Source: Duganella rivi
GTDB taxonomy: Bacteria > Pseudomonadota > Gammaproteobacteria > Burkholderiales > Burkholderiaceae_D
Length of the DNA: 64,000 nt
NCBI RefSeq assembly: GCF_009857435.1
Contig: NZ_WWCK01000005.1
Location: 372,001-436,000, forward strand
Direction: 5' to 3'
Both the position numbers and the translations under genes were made by a program. The notes beneath the pieces are model-generated. The model did not search any database. It worked only from the letters and a program-made list of their open reading frames with translations, and was not told the origin of the DNA. Shown piece after piece: positions 42,954 to 51,809 of the stretch (position 1 is the stretch's first letter; every line of letters begins with the position of its first letter).

Positions 42954-44721
42954 ATATAAATCGACAACAGGCCAGATGCGGCAAGCCGTCTCGCTGCTGC
43001 GCCGCGCCGCCAGGCCCGACCAGCATCATCTCGGATGGGCCATCTTGTGGCTGGCCATCGCCGCCCTGCTGGAAGTGCTCGGGCCCATCATGGGCAAGGC
43101 GCTGATCGATGAACACCTGCTGCCGCACCATCTCGATTGGCCGCGCATGGCCGGGCTGCTGGCCGGCGTGGTGGTCACCGGCTGGATCGCCAGCGGCTTG
43201 CGCTACCTTCAATTGGTGCGCTTGTCCGGCCTCGCCATGCGCTCGGTGATGCGTTTGCGCGAGATGGTCTACACCCACGTGCTTCTGCTGCCGATGTCGT
43301 TCTTCGACCGCGCCATCACCGGCCAGCTGGTCTCGCGCGTCACCAACGATACCGAGGCGGTGAAAAGCCTGTACATCCAGGTGCTGTTCGTGATGCTCGA
43401 TTCGACCATCGTTTTGATCGGCACCATGTGCGCGATGGCGTGGCTGGACTGGCGCCTGATGCTGATTGTGCTGGCGCTGCTGCCTGCCGTGCTGCTGATC
43501 GTTTGGCTGTACCAGCGCTGGAGCGCACCGGCCGTCACCCGCGCCCGCGCGCTGCGCAGCGAAATCAACGGCCAGATGGCGGAATCCATCGGCGGCATGA
43601 GCGTCCTCCAGGCCAGCAACGCGGAGCAGCGTTTCGGCCAGCGCTTCGCCACCACCAATCAAGACCACTACACGGCGCGCCTGTCCGAGCTGCGCGCCAA
43701 TGCCTGGCTGCTGCGTCCCGCGCTCGATCTGTTCAACATCATCCTGCTGGCCGCCGTGATTTTCATGTTCGGCCACCGCGAGATGACGGCCACGGAAGTC
43801 GGCGTGCTGTATGCGTTCATCAGCTACCTCGCGCGCGTGATCGAGCCGCTGATCCAGATCACCATGCAGTTCAGCCAATTGCAGCAATCGGTTGTCGCAA
43901 CAGCGCGCGTAGCGACCTTGCTCGATGAAGGCGCGGCCAAGGAGCACACCGGTCACGCCACCCACGCCGACGCAGCCAACGACAGCAACGCGCCCGCCGT
44001 CGCCATCCGCCATCTCAACTTCGCTTACAACGAGGGACAGACCGTGCTGCACGATTTGTCGCTCGATATTCCGCAGGGCGATTTCGTCGGCATCGTCGGC
44101 CACACCGGCAGCGGCAAGTCCACCTTGCTGTCGCTGCTGCTGCGCTTTTATCCGGCGCAGCATGGCAGCATCATGGTGCACGGCATGCCGCTCGATGCGA
44201 TCGACAATGAACGTTTCCGCGCCGAAGTGGGCCTGGTGCCGCAAGACCCGTTCCTGCTGGCTGCCTCCGCGCGTGAAAATATCGACATGGGCCGCGGCCT
44301 GACGCAAGAGCAAATCGAAACCGCCGCCCGCGCCGCCCACGCCCACGATTTCATCGCGGCGCTGGAGCAAGACTACGACACGCCGCTGGGCGAAGGCGGC
44401 TCGCGCCTGTCGGTCGGCCAGAAGCAGCTGATCGCCATCGCCCGCGCGCTGGCCGGCACGCCGCGCATCCTGCTGCTGGACGAAGCCACCTCGCACATCG
44501 ATTCGCAAACCGAGCAAATCGTCCAGCAGGCGCTCGATGAGTTGCGCGGCAAGGTGACGGTGATCGCCATCGCCCACCGCCTGTCGACCATCCGCGACGC
44601 CGACCGCATCATCGTGCTCAATCACGGCCGCATCACCGAGACCGGCGCCCACGAGCAGCTGATGCAAATCGATGGCGGCTTGTATCAACGCCTATATCTT
44701 TTGCAACAATTGGCCGCATGA
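42943..44721 (+). CDS. mdlB: ABC exporter half-transporter (MdlB-like)
   Basis: A 592-residue half-transporter, membrane domain then ATPase. ATPase motifs: Walker A GHTGSGKST, Walker B ILLLDEATSHID with the usual catalytic Glu, and a non-standard signature LSVGQKQLIAIARAL, as in Escherichia MdlB (canonical is LSGGQ). Switch His is in AIAHRLS. The intact catalytic Glu here and the Asp at that spot in the partner fit an asymmetric heterodimer. The ATG at 42943 lies 11 bp inside the upstream gene. A much longer reading frame upstream is a shadow of that gene. No T-rich terminator is evident after the stop. Confidence 0.92.
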   Translation: MKPEYKSTTGQMRQAVSLLRRAARPDQHHLGWAILWLAIAALLEVLGPIMGKALIDEHLLPHHLDWPRMAGLLAGVVVTGWIASGLRYLQLVRLSGLAMRSVMRLREMVYTHVLLLPMSFFDRAITGQLVSRVTNDTEAVKSLYIQVLFVMLDSTIVLIGTMCAMAWLDWRLMLIVLALLPAVLLIVWLYQRWSAPAVTRARALRSEINGQMAESIGGMSVLQASNAEQRFGQRFATTNQDHYTARLSELRANAWLLRPALDLFNIILLAAVIFMFGHREMTATEVGVLYAFISYLARVIEPLIQITMQFSQLQQSVVATARVATLLDEGAAKEHTGHATHADAANDSNAPAVAIRHLNFAYNEGQTVLHDLSLDIPQGDFVGIVGHTGSGKSTLLSLLLRFYPAQHGSIMVHGMPLDAIDNERFRAEVGLVPQDPFLLAASARENIDMGRGLTQEQIETAARAAHAHDFIAALEQDYDTPLGEGGSRLSVGQKQLIAIARALAGTPRILLLDEATSHIDSQTEQIVQQALDELRGKVTVIAIAHRLSTIRDADRIIVLNHGRITETGAHEQLMQIDGGLYQRLYLLQQLAA

Positions 44722-44843
44722 GGGATGGCCGCTGCCTGAAAAATGTGCGATTTTAGAGAATAATTCGCCTATGTTGAGGCTTTCTCGTCTGCAACAAGCA
44801 TATAATTGTCTAGACATTGCGCGGCAATCCCGGGGGCTTTAAG

Positions 44844-46952
44844 TTGGCAGGTTTGAGAAACGGCGAGTGGTGGCAAACGAAACGGCGGGCCTTGGTAGCT
44901 GCCGTTGCGTTGGCGCTGGCGCCTGCCCTGGCGCTGGCTCAGGCCACGCTCGACGAACGCATTCTCGATGTTCGCGAACAAAGCCGCTTCGTTCCCGATA
45001 AGGCGCTGGCGCAGCTGCAAAAACTGCAACCCGAGCTGGCCGCCGCCCCTTCCACCACCCGCGCCGAATTCCTCAGCCAGATGAGCGCCGTGCGCATGCG
45101 CCTCGGCCAGAACGACGTGGCGCTGGAAGCGGCAGAACAGATCATCGCCTTCGGCAAATCGCTGCACGATAACGCCATCATCGCCAAGGGCATGCTGGCT
45201 AAAACCTACGTGCTGTTTGCGCAGGCTGAAGTCGACGCCGCGCACAATCTCGCTTTCGCTGCCGAGAAGCTGGCGCACACTACCAGCGACAATCAGCTCA
45301 AGGTGCAGTCCACCATCACGGCGGGACAGAGCTACGCCGAACAAGGTAACTTCCCCGCTGCGCTGGTCAAGCTGCAGCACGCGGTGGACATTGCGCGGCC
45401 GCCGGCCGGTGACGCCATCAGCCTGGTGGCAGCGTTGAACGCGCTGGCCAAGCTGCACGTGCAGATGAAGGAGTACGAGAATGCCTCCGAAACGCTGGAT
45501 GAACTGCTGGCCGAAACCGAAAAACTCAATTCGCCGGGACGCATGTCGATGGCGAAGAACACTGAGTACGCGCTGGCGATCGATTCCGGCCAGCCGAAGC
45601 GCGCCTTGCGCGCGCTGCTGCAAAGTCTTGATATCGAACGCAAGATGGGTGCGGAGCGCATGGTCGGCGTCACACTGGTCAATCTGTCGGACAGCTATCT
45701 GAAAGAGCATGACTACGCGCGCGCTGCGCAGTACGCGCAAGAGTCGCTGCGTTCGACCGCAGAGACCAAGGACAAGTCGACCGAAGCGACAGCGCGCGTC
45801 AATCTGGGCCAAGCCTACATCGGCATGGGCCGTCTGGCCGAAGGCAAGAAGCAGTACGAAGCCGGCATGGCGCGCTACGAGCAAGAGAACAACAAGCCCG
45901 ATCTGCAAGCGGCCCTGCGCGAATATGGCGAAGCGCTGGAGCGGGCGGGCGACTTGGCCGGTGCGGTGTCGGCGTATCACCGCGAGCGCGCCATCTCCAA
46001 TGAGCTGTTTGAAAAGCGCCGCCAGCAAGCCATGCTGGAGCTTCAGGAAAAATACGAGACCGAGAAGAAGCAGCGCCAGATCGAACTGCTAAGCCGCGAG
46101 AATCAAGTCAAGGGCGCGGAGATCGATAATCGCCGCCTGCAGCAGCGCGTGTGGTGGCTGCTGGCCCTGGTGTTTGCGCTGGCCGCTGCGGTGGTCGGGC
46201 TGCTGTACCGCAAAGTGCGGAACACCAATGCGCAGCTGGAGGTAAAGAACCTGGAGCTGAAAGCGCAATCCACGCTCGATCCATTGACCTCGCTGTACAA
46301 CCGCCGCCACTTCCAGGAATTCATGCGCGGCTTGAATACGCAGGATAAACGCAGCGATGATGTCGTCGGCGCGCTGTTCCTGCTGGACGTCGATCACTTC
46401 AAGAATATCAACGATAACTATGGCCACGCGGCCGGCGATGCGGTGCTGAAGATGATCGCCGAGAATCTGCGCATCGCGCTGCGCGAGACCGACATGATCG
46501 TGCGCTGGGGCGGCGAAGAATTCCTCGCCTTCCTGCCGGCGATACCGCGTCACGGCGTCGATGAAATCGCGCGGCGGATTTTGCTGGGCATCTCGTCGCA
46601 ATCGCTCAAGTACCAAGAGCACGAGATCTCGGTGAATGTGTCGGTGGGCTTCTCGCCGTTCCCGCTGGTGCCGGGCGGCGTGCCGCTGCCGTGGGAGCGC
46701 GCGGTCAACCTGGTGGACATGGCGCTGTACCTGGCCAAGGCGCACGGCCGCAACCGCGCTTACGGCGTGCGCGGTTTCGAGAACTTCCACCTCACCTCGA
46801 TGGAAGCGATCGAACAGGACTTGGAACGCGCGTGGCGCGCCGGCTTCGTCGACCTGAGCGTGGTGCTGGGCGGCGATCCCGGCACCCATCCGACCACGCC
46901 GAACGAACACACCAACGTGGTCTCGATCAAGCAGGCCACGCAGAAGCACTGA
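44844..46952 (+). CDS. Exported TPR-domain diguanylate cyclase
   Basis: A 702-residue membrane protein. A signal segment (ALVAAVALALAPALALA) is followed by about 400 periplasmic residues with TPR-like repeats (e.g. VNLSDSYLKEHDYARAAQYA and VNLGQAYIGMGRLAEGKKQY), a membrane helix (VWWLLALVFALAAAVVGLLY) and a coiled coil. A GGDEF domain (RWGGEEFLAFLP) follows, with an RxxD site (RETD) five residues before it. It should make c-di-GMP in response to periplasmic signals. There is no ATG near the start. A TATAAT box at 44801-44806 makes the TTG at 44844, with GGGGG 7 bp upstream, a better start than the TTG at 44817. Start choice is uncertain. Confidence 0.88.
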   Translation: MAGLRNGEWWQTKRRALVAAVALALAPALALAQATLDERILDVREQSRFVPDKALAQLQKLQPELAAAPSTTRAEFLSQMSAVRMRLGQNDVALEAAEQIIAFGKSLHDNAIIAKGMLAKTYVLFAQAEVDAAHNLAFAAEKLAHTTSDNQLKVQSTITAGQSYAEQGNFPAALVKLQHAVDIARPPAGDAISLVAALNALAKLHVQMKEYENASETLDELLAETEKLNSPGRMSMAKNTEYALAIDSGQPKRALRALLQSLDIERKMGAERMVGVTLVNLSDSYLKEHDYARAAQYAQESLRSTAETKDKSTEATARVNLGQAYIGMGRLAEGKKQYEAGMARYEQENNKPDLQAALREYGEALERAGDLAGAVSAYHRERAISNELFEKRRQQAMLELQEKYETEKKQRQIELLSRENQVKGAEIDNRRLQQRVWWLLALVFALAAAVVGLLYRKVRNTNAQLEVKNLELKAQSTLDPLTSLYNRRHFQEFMRGLNTQDKRSDDVVGALFLLDVDHFKNINDNYGHAAGDAVLKMIAENLRIALRETDMIVRWGGEEFLAFLPAIPRHGVDEIARRILLGISSQSLKYQEHEISVNVSVGFSPFPLVPGGVPLPWERAVNLVDMALYLAKAHGRNRAYGVRGFENFHLTSMEAIEQDLERAWRAGFVDLSVVLGGDPGTHPTTPNEHTNVVSIKQATQKH

Positions 46953-47282
46953 TCACTTTTTCGATTCGCGTTCCTCGGCGGCGGACTGCATCTTCTCGCC
47001 GGCCTGCTCCAGTTTGCGGCCGGCTTCCTTGGTCGCTTCATTGAGCTTTTCGCTAGCCTTGTCGCTGGCCTGATCGAGACGCTGGCTGGTTTCCTTGGCC
47101 GCATCGTTCAGTTGCTCGCTAGCCTTTTGCACCGAGTTATCGAGCTTTTGGCCAGCCTGCTCGGTGGCCTGGTCGATCTTGCGTCCGGCGCGCTCGGCAG
47201 GGCCTGCCTCGCTCGGATCATCCTTCTTCTGGCAACCACCCAGCAGCGCCAGCGCCGCTACCATCATCACAAAATAACGCAT
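46953..47282 (-). CDS. Small apolipoprotein-like lipoprotein
   Basis: A 109-residue lipoprotein. The lipobox is LLGGC (Cys at about residue 17) after MRYFVMMVAALALLGG. The mature part is a charged, amphipathic helix built of near-repeats of 11 residues (KIDQATEQAGQ, KLDNSVQKASE, RLDQASDKASE, KLNEATKEAGR), similar to late-embryogenesis/apolipoprotein-like proteins. The ATG at 47280-47282 has AGGAG six bases before it. Its stop abuts that of the diguanylate cyclase. Such proteins often help envelope stress tolerance, but no function is shown here. Confidence 0.8.
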   Translation of the reverse strand: MRYFVMMVAALALLGGCQKKDDPSEAGPAERAGRKIDQATEQAGQKLDNSVQKASEQLNDAAKETSQRLDQASDKASEKLNEATKEAGRKLEQAGEKMQSAAEERESKK

Positions 47283-47350
47283 GTTCATCTCCTGAAAGAA
47301 TGACTTCTTTCCAAGAGCATACTTCGCCGCGCGCAAACGCAGCGCACGGC

Positions 47351-47803
47351 TTATTCAGCGACGATTTTCTTCGGTGGGGGCGGCGGGGCGAAGTCGATGG
47401 TTTCGGAGGCGGGGCCGGTGTCGAGCGCATCGGATTTTTCCAGCCAGTTGCGCAGCTTTTCCATGCGGCGGATCAGGATGCCCTTGTTGCTGATGTAGCC
47501 GACCTGCTCGAAGTTCTCCGGCTTGCTGATCATCTTGGACACGGTCGGCAGATTTTCCGCCAGCCGCTCAAACGCCTTGCGCGCCTTCTGCTCCCACTTG
47601 ACCAGGTTGGCTTCGTTGAAACGATTGCTTTCGTAGTAAATCGTTAAGGTTCGGTCATGGTTGCCATAACCAACAATGGCGGCGCCCATGCGCACAGCTT
47701 CCAGCACGTCACCCTTGATTGCCGCGGTCGGCACAAACAACGCTGCACGCCCGGTTGCATCCGGTCGCTCCAGCGGCAAATCCTGTCCCATTAATACGGT
47801 CAT
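47351..47803 (-). CDS. Hypothetical protein
   Basis: A 150-residue soluble protein. The first half (GAAIVGYGNHDRTLTIYYES) could be a small alpha/beta fold. The end has a poly-Pro stretch (APPPPPKK) and a helical, basic middle part. I recognise no family. ATG 47801-47803 follows an AGGA six bases upstream. It is 69 bp before the lipoprotein gene on the same strand, so the two may share a transcript. No signal peptide or membrane segment. Confidence 0.6.
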   Translation of the reverse strand: MTVLMGQDLPLERPDATGRAALFVPTAAIKGDVLEAVRMGAAIVGYGNHDRTLTIYYESNRFNEANLVKWEQKARKAFERLAENLPTVSKMISKPENFEQVGYISNKGILIRRMEKLRNWLEKSDALDTGPASETIDFAPPPPPKKIVAE

Positions 47804-47955
47804 CTTGCTTCCTGTTGTTATTGCCATGAAGTTGCTGGTAGGCTATTTTTTAATTCTATATCGCTCCCCAGTGCATTACAAGGAGAAAGCGCAGCGGCGT
47901 GGCGCCCCCGGCAACTACCTTATAATGCGGGCTGATCCCTCTAAACCGCAGCACC

Positions 47956-48999
47956 ATGACGTCTTCCCTGCCCCCATCCGCCACCGATACCGCCGAACGC
48001 AATCTGCGCGACACCCTGACCCACGCCATCGAACACCGCGCGCCGCACGCTGCGCTGATCGTCTACGACACCCGCACCGAACTTAATCGTGTGCTGACCG
48101 AGGCTTATCGCCGCGTAGTGCCGGAAGCGCAGTTCATCGATTTCGACAGCACCACGCCGGACGTCATTCTCGCGATGTTCGAGCGCATGCAGGCGGGCGA
48201 CTTGGTGGTGCTGGTGCAGTCCTCCAGCTTCCGCATGGACGCCTACCGCATCCGCATCGAATTGTTCAAGCGCGGGCTGAAGGTGATCGAGCACGTGCAC
48301 TTGTCGCGCATGCCGGGCGAGCAGGGACTGCACTACATCGATTCGCTGGCTTACGATCCGTCCTACTATCGTGGCGTCGGCCATGCGCTGAAGGCGCGCA
48401 TCGACAGCGCGCAGCATGGCGTGGTCGATAGCGGCAATGGTGAGCGCCTGGTGTTTGCCTCGCCGTTTGAAGCGGCCAAGCTGAATATCGGCGATTACAG
48501 CGGCATGACCAACATCGGCGGGCAGTTCCCGCTGGGCGAAGTCTTTACCGAGGCGCGCGATCTGGAAGCGGTCAGCGGCCGCGTGCGCGTGTTCGTGTTT
48601 GGCGACACCAAGTTCCTGGTCAACAAGCCGCAAACACCGATCACCATGATCGTCGAAAAAGGCCGCGTGGTCGGCGTGGAAAACAGCACGCCGGAATTCG
48701 ACAACATGCTGGCCATCATCCGCGAGCACGAAGGCGAAGTGTGGCTGCGCGAACTAGGCTTCGGCATGAACCGCGCCTTCTCGCGCGACTGCATGGTGGA
48801 CGACATCGGCACCTATGAACGCATGTGCGGCATTCACCTGTCGCTGGGCGCCAAGCATGGCGTCTATACCAAGCCGCAACTCAAACGCAAAGACGCCCGC
48901 TACCATATCGACGTCTTCGCCGTCACCGAAGGCGTCTACCTCGACGACCAGCGCGTCTATCAAGACGGCGGCTGGCAAATAGCGGGGTGCTCAGCATGA
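47956..48999 (+). CDS. M29-like aminopeptidase-family protein
   Basis: A 347-residue soluble protein. The C-terminal half resembles the thermophilic M29 aminopeptidase T fold: TNIGGQFPLGEVFTEA, RELGFGMNRAF and GIHLSLGAKHGVY, which hold the metal-binding Glu, Asp and His in that family. The same fold is used by NicX, a dihydroxypyridine dioxygenase, so a peptidase role cannot be taken as given. The N-terminal half (LIVYDTRTELNRVLTEAYRR) is a Rossmann-like part. It is followed by repeat copy 3. No obvious operon partner. Confidence 0.7.
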   Translation: MTSSLPPSATDTAERNLRDTLTHAIEHRAPHAALIVYDTRTELNRVLTEAYRRVVPEAQFIDFDSTTPDVILAMFERMQAGDLVVLVQSSSFRMDAYRIRIELFKRGLKVIEHVHLSRMPGEQGLHYIDSLAYDPSYYRGVGHALKARIDSAQHGVVDSGNGERLVFASPFEAAKLNIGDYSGMTNIGGQFPLGEVFTEARDLEAVSGRVRVFVFGDTKFLVNKPQTPITMIVEKGRVVGVENSTPEFDNMLAIIREHEGEVWLRELGFGMNRAFSRDCMVDDIGTYERMCGIHLSLGAKHGVYTKPQLKRKDARYHIDVFAVTEGVYLDDQRVYQDGGWQIAGCSA

Positions 49000-49028
49000 G
49001 TGCCAAGCTAAAAAGTACCCCTACCGAA

Positions 49029-49058
49029 AGGGTCTGACCCCATTCGGGGTCAGACCCT
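49029..49058. repeat. GGGTCTGACCCC palindromic repeat, copy 3
   Basis: The arms AGGGTCTGACCCC and their mirror are as in copy 1; the centre is ATTC instead of GTAC. The tail GCCGCAG..TGCGGGT is also present with a small insertion. It lies between the convergent M29-like and LysR genes. A second small hairpin GGTGC-CATCT-GCACC follows. Confidence 0.8.
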
Positions 49059-49134
49059 GGCCGCAGCGGTGTGCGGGTTGGGTTGGTGCCATCTGCACCA
49101 GGACAAGATCAACTGCAACGTCAACCCCATCATT

Positions 49135-50055
49135 CTAGGCATATTCAAGCTCGCGATCCCAAGGCGGGACGGGGTGGTATTCGGCGACGAGGAAGTCGAT
49201 CAGGGCGCGAACTTTGGGGGAAGGCTGACGGCTGGCGGGATATAACGCGCTTAGATGATTTAGGGGCAGTTCCCAGTCGCTTAACACAGGTACTAGCGAG
49301 CCCTCTTTTAGACTGCGCCATGCAAGGAAGGTGGTGTTGTACACGATGCCTAGGCCGCGCTGCGCGGCTTGCTGAAGGACCAGTCCATTGTTGGCGGTAA
49401 AGGCTGCGGGGACGCGCACTGATTGCTGCTCGTCGCCGCGCGTGAAGTGCCACTGGGTGCCGTCGGTGAGATGACTGAAGTGCAGGCAGCGGTGCTGCTG
49501 CAAGTCTTGCGGCGTTTGCGGCACGCCGTGCCGTGCCAAATATTCCGGCGATGCGCATAGCACGCCACGGCACGGAGCCAAGGGCCGCATCGCCAGCGCG
49601 TGCACGTCCGGTATGCCGCCCACCCGTATCGTCAAATCAAAGCCATGCTCGATCGGATCGAGCAGCGCGTCGTCCACGTACAGCATCGGTTCCAGCAAGG
49701 GATGCTGCAACGCGAACTGCGCCAGCGATCCCGCCAGCCACTCGCTGCCGAAACTCGACGGCGCTTGTATCCGCAGCGGCCCAGCCAGATCGTCGCCAGC
49801 CTGCGCAACCACCCGCGCCGCTTCCTGGGCTTGCGCCACGGCCGCCGTGCATGGCACGAGATAGGCTTGACCAACATCGGTCAGACTCACCTCACGCGTG
49901 GAACGGTGCAACAGCCGCGCACCGAGCTTTTCTTCCAGCTGCAAAATGTGCTTGCTGACCATCGCCCGCGTCAGCCCAAGGCGTCGGCCGGCCTCGCTAA
50001 AACTGCGCTGCCTTGCCACCTCGACAAATATTTCCATTGCCCGTAACTGATCCAT
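49135..50055 (-). CDS. LysR-family transcriptional regulator
   Basis: A 306-residue regulator. The N-terminal winged helix (MDQLRAMEIFVEVARQRSFS, LTRAMVSKHILQLEEKLGAR) is followed by the linker helix and a periplasmic-binding-type effector domain (PLRIQAPSSFGSEWLAGSLA, QRGLGIVYNTTFLA). It belongs to the AaeR/CrgA group (LHRSTREVSLTDVG). The start codon at 50053-50055 is 100 bp from the divergent PhyH gene. A LysR box lies between. The frame continues up to 50946, but that part is antisense to the PhyH gene and is not real. It is convergent with the M29-like gene. Confidence 0.93.
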   Translation of the reverse strand: MDQLRAMEIFVEVARQRSFSEAGRRLGLTRAMVSKHILQLEEKLGARLLHRSTREVSLTDVGQAYLVPCTAAVAQAQEAARVVAQAGDDLAGPLRIQAPSSFGSEWLAGSLAQFALQHPLLEPMLYVDDALLDPIEHGFDLTIRVGGIPDVHALAMRPLAPCRGVLCASPEYLARHGVPQTPQDLQQHRCLHFSHLTDGTQWHFTRGDEQQSVRVPAAFTANNGLVLQQAAQRGLGIVYNTTFLAWRSLKEGSLVPVLSDWELPLNHLSALYPASRQPSPKVRALIDFLVAEYHPVPPWDRELEYA

Positions 50056-50062
50056 GTCTTGA

Positions 50063-50083
50063 TTGTCTTCATTCTGGCGACAA
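50063..50083. promoter_or_regulatory. LysR box (TTGTC-N11-GACAA)
   Basis: A 5-bp inverted repeat with 11-base spacing contains the T-N11-A motif typical of LysR regulators. It starts 8 bp from the regulator's start and lies 71 bp before the divergent dioxygenase gene, with an overlapping GACA-ATG-TGTC dyad at 50079-50089. Confidence 0.6.
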
Positions 50084-50154
50084 TGTGTCAACCTTTTTCC
50101 GACCCAAGTCCTTGTAAAATGGCAGCCATTGAATATCCACCGATGGAGCCGAAA

Positions 50155-50994
50155 ATGCTGACAGAAGCACAAAAACAACAATATCAACGCGATGGTTTCA
50201 TCGTTATCCCCGGCTTCAAGAGCCCGGAAGAAATCGCCGCCCTGCGCGCCCGCGCTGCGCAGATTGTCAACGATTTCGACCCGAGCAGCCAATCCGGCAT
50301 CTTCAGCACCATCGAGCAGGAAAAGACCACCGACGATTACTTCCTCGGCTCCGACAACACCGTGCGCTGCTTCTTTGAAGAAGAAGCCTTCGGCCCGGAC
50401 GGCCAGCTGAAACAAGCCAAGGAACTGTCGATCAACAAGATCGGCCACGCCATGCACGATCTCGATCCAGCCTTCCGCGCCTTCACCGCCGACGCCCGCC
50501 TCGAACAACTGGCGCGCGAAATCGGCCTGTCCGATCCCAAAGTCTGGCAATCGATGTATATCTTCAAGCAGCCCGGCATCGGCGGCGAGGTGCGCTGGCA
50601 CCAGGACGCCACCTACTTCGACACCGATCCAGTCAGCGTCACCACCTTCTGGTTCGCGCTGGAAGACGCCACGCTGGACAACGGCTGCATGTGGGCCGAA
50701 CCGGGCGGCCATCGCGGCCCGATGCGCGAGCGCTTCCTGCGCAACGGCGACGACGTGCGCATGGAAAAGCTCAGCGATATGCCTTGGCCCGACAACAGCA
50801 CCGCCGTGCCGCTCGAATGCAAGGCCGGCAGCCTGGTATGCTTCCACGGCCTGCTGCCGCACTACAGCGCGCCGAATCGCTCGCCAGTCTCGCGCCACGC
50901 CTACACCCTGCACGTGACCGACGGCGCCACCAACTACTCGCCGCAAAACTGGATTCAGCGCGACGACAAACTGCCGGCGCGAGGCTTCCTGTAA
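50155..50994 (+). CDS. Phytanoyl-CoA dioxygenase-family (PhyH) Fe(II)/2OG oxygenase
   Basis: A 279-residue non-haem iron oxygenase. The N-terminus EAQKQQYQRDGFIVIPGFKS is the PhyH pattern. The iron ligands are His and Asp in WHQDATYF and a distal His in LLPHYSAPNRS; a conserved Arg follows (SRHAYTLHV). PhyH-like enzymes hydroxylate acyl-CoA, ectoine or other small substrates; the target here is unknown. ATG 50155 with GGAG in position is preferred over ATG 50143 and 50119. Its stop overlaps the start of the isomerase by one base (TAATG), so both belong to one transcript likely controlled by the divergent LysR. Confidence 0.87.
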   Translation: MLTEAQKQQYQRDGFIVIPGFKSPEEIAALRARAAQIVNDFDPSSQSGIFSTIEQEKTTDDYFLGSDNTVRCFFEEEAFGPDGQLKQAKELSINKIGHAMHDLDPAFRAFTADARLEQLAREIGLSDPKVWQSMYIFKQPGIGGEVRWHQDATYFDTDPVSVTTFWFALEDATLDNGCMWAEPGGHRGPMRERFLRNGDDVRMEKLSDMPWPDNSTAVPLECKAGSLVCFHGLLPHYSAPNRSPVSRHAYTLHVTDGATNYSPQNWIQRDDKLPARGFL

Positions 50995-51809
50995 TGCAGC
51001 TCCAAATCTTCGCCGCCCACTGGGGCCATCACGAACTGGAACCGCAAGTCTTCATCGACCGCGCCAAGGCTGCCGGCTTTGACGGCATCGAGATGTCGCT
51101 GCCGCTGGACGCCGCCGCCCGCGACGACTGGACGCGCCGCATCGCCGACGCCGGCCTCGCGCTGATCGTCGGCCAATGGGAGACCGTGTTCCACAAGGAC
51201 TTCGAGCCGCACAAGGCCGCGCTGGCCGAACTGCTGCACAACGCCTGCGCCGCCAAGCCGCTGCACATCAATTCCCAAACCGGCAAGGACTTCTTCACGC
51301 CGGAACAGAACCGCGAACTGCTGGACCTCGCCGACGATATCTCGCGCCAGCACGGCGTGCCGATTTATCACGAGACGCACCGCAGCCGCTTCAGCGCGCA
51401 CCCGATGCTGCTGCTGCCGTACTTGCAGCAGATGCCCAACCTGCACCTGACCGCCGACCTGTCGCATTGGTGCTGCGTATGCGAGACGCTGCTGGAAGAC
51501 CAGCCGGAAACGCTGGCCAAGACCCTGCCGCGCGTACGCCACATCCACGCCCGCGTCGGTCATGCGCAAGGCCCGCAAGTGGCCGACTTCCGCGCGCCGG
51601 AATCGCAAGCCGCATTGGAAGCGCATTTGTCGTGGTGGGATGAAGTGATCCGCCTGCGCCGCGAGGCCGGTGCCGAACGCATGACGCTGACGCCGGAATT
51701 CGGCCCAGTGCCCTACACGCAAACCCTGCCCTACACGCAGCAGGAAGTGTCGAATGCGTGGGAGTTGAACGTAGCGATGCTCGCCCTGCTGCGCCAGCGC
51801 TACGCCTGA
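50994..51809 (+). CDS. Sugar phosphate isomerase/epimerase (xylose isomerase-like TIM barrel)
   Basis: A 271-residue AP-endonuclease-2/xylose-isomerase-like barrel. The pattern is RAKAAGFDGIEMSLPLD at the start, GVPIYHETHRSRFSAHP with the metal-binding Glu/His, LHLTADLSHWCCV, HIHARVGHAQGP and a final TLTPEFGP (metal-binding Glu). Enzymes of this type act on inositol, hydroxypyruvate or 3-keto sugars. Together with the coupled PhyH oxygenase it may oxidise and isomerise a small sugar or sugar acid. That is inference. It converges with and overlaps the histidine kinase end by 10 bp. Confidence 0.85.
   Translation: MQLQIFAAHWGHHELEPQVFIDRAKAAGFDGIEMSLPLDAAARDDWTRRIADAGLALIVGQWETVFHKDFEPHKAALAELLHNACAAKPLHINSQTGKDFFTPEQNRELLDLADDISRQHGVPIYHETHRSRFSAHPMLLLPYLQQMPNLHLTADLSHWCCVCETLLEDQPETLAKTLPRVRHIHARVGHAQGPQVADFRAPESQAALEAHLSWWDEVIRLRREAGAERMTLTPEFGPVPYTQTLPYTQQEVSNAWELNVAMLALLRQRYA

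Noticed and set aside
50056..50946. Upstream extension of the LysR reading frame to 603 codons
   Set aside because: The LysR protein begins at its conserved MDQLRAMEIF; the extension is antisense to the PhyH gene and removes the LysR box.
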